From Gardnerella massiliensis (GTDB lineage Bacteria > Actinomycetota > Actinomycetes > Actinomycetales > Bifidobacteriaceae): 64,000 nt of DNA. Of the stretch, positions 52,949 through 62,600 are shown in pieces. The notes under the pieces are model-generated. The model was not told where the DNA came from. It made no database searches and worked only from the letters and a program-made list of their open reading frames with translations. Position 1 is the stretch's first letter, and every line of letters starts with the position of its first letter. Position numbers and translations under genes: made by a program. Location: assembly GCF_003408845.1 (NCBI RefSeq), contig NZ_LRTV01000007.1, positions 32,202 to 96,201 of the forward strand. Direction: 5' to 3'.

Positions 52949-54052
52949 TCAAGCAGATCGTTCGCGTAACTTACGCATCGCATCGCGCGAAATCAGCGCC
53001 AAATGCTTACCGCGAACATCCCATTCGCGCCGCTTCTTGCCAACAACCGCCATAATCATCGTCGTCAACACCGCCAGCGACATAATCAAAGCCAATATAA
53101 ACAGCGTCATCCACAACGGCCACTGCACACGATCCTCCGGCGGCTTCACCGGATCCGGCAGCACACGATACCCCGTCACCAGCAACCTGTGCGAATTCAC
53201 GCCATACGGGGTACACGTAAGCAGCGTCGCCAAATCGCGCCCCTTTTCGCGCTGCAACAAACTAATATCGTGCGGCTCAACAACGCTAATACGGAACACC
53301 CTGTAACGCAGCGTCTCCCCCTGCACGTCAAAGTAGAAGAAATCACCCTTCTTCAAATTCACCAAATCGTCAAACATCGTAGCATCCGCAAGACCCGTAT
53401 GCGCCGTCACCACCGTGTGACGGTTCTTACCACCCACCGGCAAATCCGTGCCATACAAGTGGCCCGCACCATGCGCCAGCGTCTCCTGCAACGTGCCGTG
53501 ATAAATCGGCAACTTCACGCCAATCTTCGGAATCTTCACAATGCCCATAATCCCCATAGGCTCATCCAACACCTTAAGATAACGCTTGTATTCAGGTGTG
53601 TTAGTTATGTCTTTTTGACCATCCGGACCATACGGGTCCGTGGTAAGCATATTCTTGCGATGCTTGTTATACATTTTCGCGGCGCGAATGTGAGCACGGC
53701 GCACATCCCCAGCCTGATCGTGATTATACTTGTCGTACGCTGAAGAAATCTCCTTCGACACGCGATTATTCCAAAGCGTGGAAACCACCGGATAACTGAA
53801 GCACAAAATGCCTGCCAACACGAATGCAATTGGCTCAACGATGCGGCGGAGCTTAGATTTTTGCTTGCCTTTTTGCTTGTGTGCGGCGGATTTTGTGGGA
53901 GTTTGGGTTGATTCGGTTGCGTTGGTTTTGGTTTGGTTGGTTGCGTTAGTTTCGGTTGCGTTAGTTTGGTTAGTTTGGTTTTTGAAAAGCTTGTTTTGGT
54001 AGATTTTGTTGAGGAAAGCATATACTTTAGCAACAGCGTCGTTTAATTTCAT
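52949..54052 (-). CDS. Class C (pilin) sortase
   Basis: Membrane transpeptidase of 367 residues that should polymerise the LPKTG pilins encoded just upstream. An N-terminal hydrophobic segment (about 87-107) and a C-terminal one (LWMTLFILALIMSLAVLTTMIM) are typical of class C. Catalytic residues are His in VVTAHTGLADATMF, Cys in ATLLTCTPYG and Arg in SHRLLVTGYR. The first 60 residues are cytoplasmic and carry an Asn-Gln-Thr-rich run encoded by TTGGTT/GTTAGT repeats. GGAGG precedes the ATG. The last codons coincide with a fragment of the GC-rich repeat family. Confidence 0.95.
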   Translation of the reverse strand: MKLNDAVAKVYAFLNKIYQNKLFKNQTNQTNATETNATNQTKTNATESTQTPTKSAAHKQKGKQKSKLRRIVEPIAFVLAGILCFSYPVVSTLWNNRVSKEISSAYDKYNHDQAGDVRRAHIRAAKMYNKHRKNMLTTDPYGPDGQKDITNTPEYKRYLKVLDEPMGIMGIVKIPKIGVKLPIYHGTLQETLAHGAGHLYGTDLPVGGKNRHTVVTAHTGLADATMFDDLVNLKKGDFFYFDVQGETLRYRVFRISVVEPHDISLLQREKGRDLATLLTCTPYGVNSHRLLVTGYRVLPDPVKPPEDRVQWPLWMTLFILALIMSLAVLTTMIMAVVGKKRREWDVRGKHLALISRDAMRKLRERSA

Positions 54053-54130
54053 GCTTCCTCCATTTCTGTGGGATAATTAGGCTTAGATTGCTTTGAGTGC
54101 GTAGTGTGAGCGGTAGTTATGAGATGTGGC

Positions 54131-54310
54131 TGTGAGAGATAGGAATTACTTATCTCGCAGCGCTACGCTCTTATACCTCATTTGGTCTAGTGGATAGGTA
54201 GTTAAGTTTAGTTTTTTGCTTACTTTTTTGCGGAAATAGTTATTCATCAACAAGATTATTACTATCGCTCCGCTTTTATATTGCTCGACAAGCAATTCCT
54301 ATCTCTCACA
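54131..54310. repeat. 17-bp perfect inverted repeat upstream of the sortase gene
   Basis: TGTGAGAGATAGGAATT (54131-54147) is repeated as its exact complement at 54294-54310, enclosing 146 bp. Next to the right arm lies a small hairpin (TTGCT-CGAC-AGCAA). The segment is 79 bases upstream of the sortase start and has no coding potential. Confidence 0.75.
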
Positions 54311-54360
54311 CGTAAATTCACCCACCGTTATTTTTTGGTGTGGTAGGAGAGTCTGGCGCA

Positions 54361-54560
54361 GTGTGCGCAGCAGCTCGGATGCTAGTGGATTCTAGGCAAC
54401 AGTACTCAACGTCAGCGGAGCACTGATGCTAGTGTTCACTAGGCAATAAGTAATCAGCGTGTGCAGCAGCACTACTATTAAAGTTCACTAAGCAAAAAAG
54501 CAATCAACGTTAGCAGAAGCATTACTGCAAAGCTACAGAAACAGCGTGTGCAGCAGCATT
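54361..54560. repeat. Degenerate tandem repeats of about 49 bp
   Basis: Units beginning near 54369, 54419, 54468 and 54516 share GCAGCACT-, TAGTGTTCACTAGGCAA- and CAACGTCAGC-like words with many substitutions. The first unit is the counterpart of the repeat at 7371-7438. The array lies between the pilin and sortase genes, a 599-bp stretch without a gene. Confidence 0.65.
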
Positions 54561-54580
54561 ATTTTTTAGCTATTAATTGG

Positions 54581-54615
54581 GTGGGGCGCAGGAAGTAGAA
54601 ATTCCTGCACCCCAC
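54581..54615 (-). other. Hairpin between pilin and sortase genes
   Basis: GTGGGG-x-GCAGGAA pairs with TTCCTGC-x-CCCCAC, one mismatch in 14, over a 7-nt loop. It starts 37 bases after the pilin stop. Without a U-run it is either an inefficient terminator or an RNA-processing or stability element separating the abundant pilin from the sortase. Confidence 0.6.
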
Positions 54616-54651
54616 AAGACACTCACCTAACGATGAGCATCAAAACCCAAA

Positions 54652-56343
54652 TCAGGCGTTCTGATGTTCTTCATCCTTCTTGCGGTTACGCATGAAGACG
54701 AAGATGCCGATACCTACCAAGCCCATGCCAGCGATAGCGAAAATAGTAACGCCAGCGGCACCGGTCTTTGGAAGCTTGAACCAAGAACCATTATCCTTGG
54801 TTGGGACATTAGCAATGTCAATGGATGTAGGGTCTTGCGTCGTGGAAGTTGCACTAACAGTTGCTACATGAGCCTGATGATCACGCTCATAATTAGCAGG
54901 AGCTTCAGTCTCGACAATGTAGAATGGGTGATCCGTACTATCAACAACAACTTTTACAGGAGTATCAAACTTACCATCTGCATTAGTAGTGAGTTCTCCA
55001 ACCTTTGAAACATTACCACATTCAGTTGCAGCAGTATCTGCAGCGCACTTATCAGCATCACCCTTCTTAGCGAAGAGCTTAAACTTAGCACCTGCGAGCT
55101 TAGGATTAGACGTGTTAGTCTTGGCATCGGTTGATTTAAAAGTACCGTCGTACTTGTTTACCTGCAAGTAGCCGTAATTGGACGTAACCGTTGAGCCTTT
55201 ATCGTCTGGAACTTCTGGGGTAGGAGCTGGCTTATTATTGCCCTGTCCCTGAATAAAACCAGACTTATTGGTAAAACTAGTTTCGGTAACTTGCGTAGGA
55301 TCCTTAATCGTGAACGCAAATTCAATTTCGACTTTTGCGTCAGCATCAACTTTTGCTGCGTTTGCGATTGCTGTTAATCCAGTTTCATTGAAAGAAACCT
55401 TAATACGTGTTGCTACGGTTTTACCACCCTCTTTAATTTCTTCAGTAGTAACAGAGGTATTATCAGTAGTTGTATCTTTCAAAGGTTCAGTTTTTGTAGA
55501 ATTATCTTTTTTATAAACTAAGTTTACAGATTTAACAACAGCTTTCGTATAGTCAGTGAATACATTCGCAGGAGCCTGATCGAATACAGTGTATCCCTTC
55601 AGATCATCCTTAGTCCAATTCGAACGTTCTGTACCGGTGTTACTAGTAACAGCAGCAGAAATCTTGTAGGTCATGGTATCACCTTTGCCTACGAATGACG
55701 TTTCATTGTCTCCATGAACAAGAGTCTTCTTAATCTTACCAGCAAGGCTCTGGTTCTTTGCATCTACCGTTACATCATAGTTATACTTAACTGGCTGACC
55801 TGCTTCATGAGTGATTTCTGGAATCGTCATGAAGAATGGTGCCACATCATTAGCGTGCTTAGGTGCTGAAGCGGCTTCTTCAACCTTGTAAAGACCAATT
55901 CCAAGATTACTTATAGTTGCAACACCTTGGTCATTGGTCTCAAATAGAGTTTTATCATCTCCCGTATTCGAGTTATCTGATACTGCATCACCCAAGTTTA
56001 TAGTACCATCGTTAGGATTCTTGTTAAAGGCAGCAACCTTCTTAGCCAAGTTTTCCCAATCTGAATACTTGGTAAGGTCATAACCATTAACCTTGGTAAC
56101 TTTGAACTTAGCACCCTTAAGGGTACCGTGTTGTTGACCTGTACCATCATCCTCATACTTGGTGATCTTGATGGAACCCTTCTTATTTACATTGGCAGCA
56201 TTCCAAGGCGCATTAGTTTCACTGCTAGTTTGAGTCTCAGCCCAAGCAGAGGTGTTTGCAACCACGGCGCCGGCGACGCACAGCGTGCCAGCCATTGCGA
56301 GCGAGGCGAATGCCGCCACGCATTGTTTAGTGAACTTATTCAC
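54652..56343 (-). CDS. LPKTG major pilin (SpaH/FimA type)
   Basis: Backbone subunit of a sortase-assembled pilus; 563 residues. A signal peptide ends near NTSAWA. The N-terminal domain opens SIKITKYEDDGTGQQHGTLKGAKFKV, followed by Ig-like CnaB/SpaA-type domains. The pilin-motif position reads YNYDVTVDAKNQ, with a Lys available for linkage. An E-box is present as IVETEAPANYE near residue 483. The sorting signal is LPKTG (524-528), then a hydrophobic segment and RNRKKDEE tail. These features predict intramolecular isopeptide bonds and polymerisation by the adjoining class C sortase. Confidence 0.94.
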   Translation of the reverse strand: MNKFTKQCVAAFASLAMAGTLCVAGAVVANTSAWAETQTSSETNAPWNAANVNKKGSIKITKYEDDGTGQQHGTLKGAKFKVTKVNGYDLTKYSDWENLAKKVAAFNKNPNDGTINLGDAVSDNSNTGDDKTLFETNDQGVATISNLGIGLYKVEEAASAPKHANDVAPFFMTIPEITHEAGQPVKYNYDVTVDAKNQSLAGKIKKTLVHGDNETSFVGKGDTMTYKISAAVTSNTGTERSNWTKDDLKGYTVFDQAPANVFTDYTKAVVKSVNLVYKKDNSTKTEPLKDTTTDNTSVTTEEIKEGGKTVATRIKVSFNETGLTAIANAAKVDADAKVEIEFAFTIKDPTQVTETSFTNKSGFIQGQGNNKPAPTPEVPDDKGSTVTSNYGYLQVNKYDGTFKSTDAKTNTSNPKLAGAKFKLFAKKGDADKCAADTAATECGNVSKVGELTTNADGKFDTPVKVVVDSTDHPFYIVETEAPANYERDHQAHVATVSATSTTQDPTSIDIANVPTKDNGSWFKLPKTGAAGVTIFAIAGMGLVGIGIFVFMRNRKKDEEHQNA

Positions 56344-56422
56344 TTTCTTCTCCTTTGTTCAGTGCCCTTGTGGGCAGGTTTTGAGGAAAATACGTTTATT
56401 GTTTGTTATTGTGTTGCGCTTA

Positions 56423-56494
56423 GCGAGCCACGTTTCGTAAGCGAGCCACGTTTCGTGAGAAAGCCACATTTCGTAAGCAAGCCACGTTTCGCGG
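56423..56494. repeat. Four 18-bp tandem repeats upstream of the pilin gene
   Basis: Units GCGAGCCACGTTTCGTAA, GCGAGCCACGTTTCGTGA, a variant beginning GAAAGCCACATTTCG, and one beginning GCAAGCCACGTTTCG follow without gaps. They lie 80-150 bases upstream of the pilin ATG, between the adhesin and pilin genes. Confidence 0.9.
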
Positions 56495-56600
56495 GCGCTT
56501 TTAGTGCGCAACAAGTTTTAGCGCGAATCGCACTGCAAGCTTGCGAGCCAGTTGCGTCTTTAGACCAACCGGAGCGCAGGTTTGCGTGCAAAAATTTTCA

Positions 56601-59600
56601 TCAGCATCGCCACCTTTCGGTAGTCCACCTTCCGACGCGCCTAAATACGGCGCGCAACCATCCGGTGGCTTTGCGGACAAAATCTTTTACGGACGCAGAA
56701 TAATCGTCAAATCGCCTAATATTCTTGACTTTTTTGACTAAACCGCGCCAAATTTCGGAAATCTTACTGTTGGTGTTTTGCGCGATGTTGGCTTGCGTAG
56801 TGCGAGCTTGCATAGCGTGAGATTGCGTGAGGCTTGCGGTCATTCCGCGAGCAATTCCGCGCAAACCACCCATCATGCCAGCAGCCGCACCGGCGAGCAT
56901 CGCGTGACCCCACTTCGTCTGGTCAACGAAGAACGCGCCGCACATAACGCACATGCCGATCATCGCCACCACCAGCAGCGCCATACTCATCCCCTCGCCG
57001 CCGGTCTTTGGCAGCGCGAATTTAGGCGGATCAATCACGATCACGTCGAAGGAAATTCTGTTCCAATCAACAGCAGAGCTTAAGTCTGTAAGCTGAACCT
57101 TTTGCATATTTGTAGACGAATACTTTTTATCAGTACTAAGCCCAGTATTAACAGTGTTATCAAACACCGTCAGCGCATTCGGCTTCAACGCAAACACAGC
57201 GCACGTGTAATTTCCAGCCTTTTGAGGTACGCCAACAATATCGTCTTCACTGCGAGACACGGCACTTTCTATGCTGTCCTGCTTCCCATTCTTCGTGAAG
57301 CCATACAGCAAGTTAGCCATGCAATTATTACTGTCTTGACTGCAAGACTTTCGCTGCTCAGCACTTGCAAAAGCCCACGGCTGCACACCATTGCCGTAAT
57401 TCTGGTTCAGGTGCATATTAAGCGTATCGTCAAGCCCGCGGCTCCACTTTTGCTCACCTTGCTTAGTGCACATCATGCGCAATGAAATATTGCTACGATC
57501 CTTCAAGCTCCACGCGCGCACATACGGGTTCTTAGTAAGACTCGTGCCGCTCATAACGGTAAGAGAATTACCTCCACCAAGCGTGTCAGCAGGATCAGCG
57601 TCTTGGGATCTTAGCAATGTCATCTTAAGATCCTTGTCGGAGCCACTGCCCAAGCCTGAAACCGTAACTTTCGCATACACAGGCTTGCCGTTGTTTCCAG
57701 AATCCGGGTCGTCCGAAGTAGAGCCATCCGGGTAATGGATGACAATCTCTTTCAAGTACGCTTTAGGCGCAACAGATTGATCCGGGTGGAAGGTCACTTT
57801 GCCGTAGCGAGTGCCGTCATCCTTGGCGCTGTGCTTGCCATTCTTTTGCTTGGAAGGATCGTCAGGCTTATTGCTCTGCTCACCAGTTTTATCGGCAGCG
57901 TTATTAGAAGCCCAATACGACCAGTCTAAAGATACCTGCTTTCCCTTAGTTCCGTCAGCATTTACCTCAAAGCCGTTTGCGGCATCCTTAAACTTAAACC
58001 AAGTTCCGTCCGGAAGCGCACCAGCCTTCACAGCATCCTGGTATTTATCTGCACCGTTAGCACTCTTAACGCTTTGCGGCACAGCATTCTCAACCTTTTG
58101 ACCAGCCGTAACGCTCACATCCAAGTACTTCGGGTTGTAGAAGTGGTTGTCGTTGTGAATTTGAATTTGTATTGTGCGCGTCGCATAATCAACGCCTGCT
58201 ACTGCATCTTTCTTGCCGTTATCACCATCAAGCTTCCACTTGAAGTCTTTCAAAGGATTAGTGTCGCTTGGCGTTGCTTTGCCGGTTTTATCTGGTTTAA
58301 TCGACTTAACAGCCTTATCAAAGCTATCTAATAATTTGCTTCCCTGCTTAATAGCGTAAACTACGCACTCGTAGTCGCCGGATTTGTTAGCCTTGCCAAC
58401 AAGAGAGGCACGCGTACGCTCAGTCGTATTCCTGGAATTACCATTAGTCACATAATCGTCATACAACTTACTTGCATCGCACTGGCTTTTATCCCCATAG
58501 CACTTATGCTGCTTTTGAGGATCTTCCTGATGATCCCAAATACTTGGATTCTCCATGGTAATGCCAGCAATACCATTCCACGTGTATTCAGACGTAGTAT
58601 TAGCAGCATTATCCTTGTGAATAATCTTATGACATATTGTCCTAAGCTCGATTTTGCCAGGCTTATGAGTAGACCATAAGTTAAGACGGCGAGGATGATT
58701 ATTGTTGAGAGAATCACCATTCGTAATCTTAATAGTCTTATCATTCCAGTCACCATTGTTAAAATTGTTCGTTACATCGAAACTCAAATCGCCAGGTTTA
58801 AAATCGTGTGGTACAACGTTTACTTTCGCATACACCGGGTTACCATTATTACCAGAATCCGGGTCTTCCGAAGTAGAACCATCAGGATAATGAACAACTA
58901 CTGGAGCATTATCGCTCCTATTAGTGTTAATCCACCTATGAGGATGGAAAGTCACATTACCAAACTGACCCGTGCCATTCTTAGCTGATTTCTTACCGCC
59001 CTCATTCTTGACATTATCGTCATCATTTTCAAAGAAAGCATAGTTAAGAGGTTCAGCTCCATTAGGCTTTTTATCCTTCGTATACTGCTTAAACTCGAAC
59101 CAAGTACCGTCAGGCAAAGGCTCATTGTCTTTCACATCATCCTGATTATTCTTTGCACCATTAGCGTTCTTAAAACTCTTTGGCAGATTAGAAGTACCAG
59201 TTTCGCCAGCCTGTAGCTTTGTAACCTCCTCATACTTCGGGTTGTAGTAGTGAGCGTCCGAATGCACATGAATTGGGAAGGTTACAGAGTCCCAGTCAAC
59301 GTGTCGCACAGAGTTATTTTGAGGATTCTTCGTATCTACTGTATTATTGAGTAATGCGTTAATATTACTCAGTGTTCCACTTGCATCATTTTTGATATTT
59401 TTAACAAAAGCATCGAAACGAGAAACAAGACTGCCCGTCTTACCCTTATGCGAAAGAGTTTTCAGTCCATAAACCGTGCAAACAAAATCGCCATAGCCTT
59501 CAGGCTTACCAGTAATATGACCGTTCGTTCGCTCGGTGGTTTCCCTATTGCCGTTAACACCATCTTTTACATCATAGTCATAAAGATAAGTTCCAGTATT

Positions 59601-62600
59601 GCAACCACTCCTATCGTTACGATTGCATTTTTGACGCTCTTTACTATGCTTCTCAACATCAGCATGCTGCCACTGCTTAGGCTTACTATTACTGTCACCA
59701 GTAAGACTCAACCCATTAATTCCACCAACTTGATAGGAGTCAGCAATTGGCTGACCAGTATTAGAATCATACTTGTAGCAAATCACTCGCTGATCAATAA
59801 GTCCAGGCTTATACGTAGACCATGAGTCTACTAACATATCAACACTTTGATTCTTTTTGAAGGTAACACCTTGCGAATCGTTATCCGCAATACGCGTTCC
59901 GCCAGTTCTGCCAGTGTACAGATTCAAATGAAAATCTGGATTTGCTGTTTTTCGCTCTACCTTAACTGGAGCATTCACAGGTTTGCCGCCATTAGCAGAC
60001 CCACGGTCAGTTGACTTAGAACCATCAGGATAATGCACAACTACCGGATAATTGTAAGTGTCTTCTTCCTGCCACTTATCTGGACTAAAAGTTACCTTAC
60101 CGTATTTTGCACCATCTCCATCATTATGATGATTACCTACATTATTATTAGCAGGCTTGTTGTCTTGGCCATCTTCAAAAGAAGCCCATTTCGACAATTT
60201 GTTATTCAGATTCGAAGGCTCAAACCAAGTTCCATCTGGCAAAGGTGCATTGTTCTTAACATAGCTAGGATTATTCGTAACTCCATTAGCGTTTCTGAAG
60301 CTTCTTGGAACTTTAGAAACGTTATTATTCTTATCAAAGTTACCTGCCTGCACAGTAGAAGTCTCGTACTTAGGATTGTACATTTCTGCCATTGGGTGCA
60401 CTTGGAAACGGAATGTGCGCGAAGCTATATCTTTAGAAGTATAATTAGCAAACAAAGATAACTGTTCAGGATGATCTTTGCCAAGACTATCAAGGTTATT
60501 GAGAATCTGACTACCCTCATGCAATGCAAATACAACACACTTAAAATTGCCATTATTTTTAGGCGTTCCACTAATAACAGCTCGAGAACGCTCAGCTGTA
60601 TCACTATCGTCAGTGTACAAATATTTTTTCGCATCACATTGCTTATTTTTGCAATTTTTTTTAGCTATATTGAGCTTTTCCCATTGTACAGGCTTACCAA
60701 TTTTCAAGCCATTAAATTCTTGCTTTTCATTAGATAAAAATGTGTACTTACTGTTAGCTGTAGGATCCTCACTGCACAATGTTCGGAAAACAATTTTACC
60801 AGGCTGAACATTAGACCATGAGTCAAGTACTAAATTAGGCTTAATAGGCATGCTGTTCGTATAATGCAAAATATCAGAGTCTCTGATTGGAGCACCTGCA
60901 AGACTATATTCATTATTTCCATTATGAATATTCAAATGCATATCTTGATCGCCAACTGGAAGCTTATTGACCTCCACACTGGCGTACACTATACCTTTAC
61001 CGCCATTGAAGTTAGCAGCATCAGAATCCTCAGATGTAGAACCATCTGGATACGTAACAATAACAGGAGTTTTTCCCTTCAGTCCAGCTTCTTTTCTACC
61101 TGGCTTAAAATGTACTCTACCTGTTTTCTTATCTTCATCTTCAATATGTGACCACGAAAGTACTTTGTCACCAATATTGCTACCCTTGCCACCTTTACCT
61201 TTATATTGCCTTAAGGTAAAAGTAGTTCCTTCAGGCAATGGGCCTTCCTTAACCCAATACTTACCAGCTGGTCGCACGCTCTTAGGACGCTCAGTAAAAG
61301 CATTTGAGGACGTAGGTTCCACATTTTTCAATGTTTCATATTCAGGGTTATACCGAGACGCCTGTGAAACGACGTGTATATCAACGCCTTTAACCTTCAC
61401 AATTGAATTGTTCATTTTACAATTGTTAGGTTTAGGGTCAGGGTAGTTTATTTGAACATCAAAATGTATGGTTTTGCCTCTATCAGAAGGCTTAGGACTA
61501 TACTTAACTTCGCCTGTTTGTGGATTAATATATGCTTGACCAGGCTGCATATTATTAGGATCGCTAGCCTTAGTAACACCAGGCGGAAGCATCTCTTTAT
61601 TTCCGAATTCATTCTTTTTAAACGTAAATTCTATTCCAGCATCAGTTGGAATGACCTCAGACGTAGTACTGCCTCTATGATTTGGCATGTTCTTATAATA
61701 TTTGAAGTCGCCGTTATAAGAATCACCCTCCCACTTACCAGTATTTATATATGGTTTCACGGAAGTAACTTCACCGTAAACAGCATCATCTTTAGACTTC
61801 TTTGGGAATTGAATATCATCATTATTTTTAGGGTTTAAACCATAGTCAAACTCTTCCATGTCTGGTATACCGTCACCATCGTGATCATATGGACCAAAAG
61901 CTGTAAACTTATGTTTGTCAGTTTTCATTGAAATCCAGCCAGCAAGGAAAGGCAAATTATAAGGATTAACCCCATCATTAACTTCAGCAGAAATAATCCA
62001 GTGAACAGCGTCTACACCATTATCTTGTTCCCAAGACTTAAGAATTCTGCCAAAGTTACCAGCTCTACGCCACGTGCTAATCTCACAGGCATTGTCTGAA
62101 TTCATGCCACATTTTGAAATAGAATTATCCCAAAGACCTTCGTATCCTGTATCACCAGGCAACTTTGTTTCATTAGTTCCATGATTAAACTGGCCTGGTG
62201 TTTGATTTTCGCCTCGACTCTCCCAAGAGTATGTATTAATAAACGCATATTTATCACTATTCTTTATTTTAACAGGATGTCGACCGTCACTCCTAGTCCT
62301 ATAACGAGTAATACGAATAGTGTCATCCTTAAGTTGCGCAGGAAGAATAAGATAAAAATCAGGCCTACCACCATAAGTATGCTCAGCAGCTTCTTCATCA
62401 CAGTCCAAAAATGGATCCGCAATTTTTTTAATTCTGCAAGAGGTGGCGTTAAAAAGAACATCCCAAGTGATAGTTGTCTTTTTCTTTCCATTAACAGTTA
62501 CTGTCTTTATATCTGGTCGCTGAACATCGAAATCCCTATATACATCGCTACTCGCAACAGAATTAGGAGAAATATATCCATTACCAGTGTAATCCCAAGC

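Noticed and set aside
52683..52952. Minus-strand ORF of 89 codons across the palindromic array
   Set aside because: It is a by-product of the tandem units; it has no ribosome site and overlaps the sortase end.
54180..54210. tRNA-like segment TTGGTCTAGTGGATAGG
   Set aside because: Only a D-arm-like stretch is present; no acceptor, anticodon or T arm can be assembled around it.
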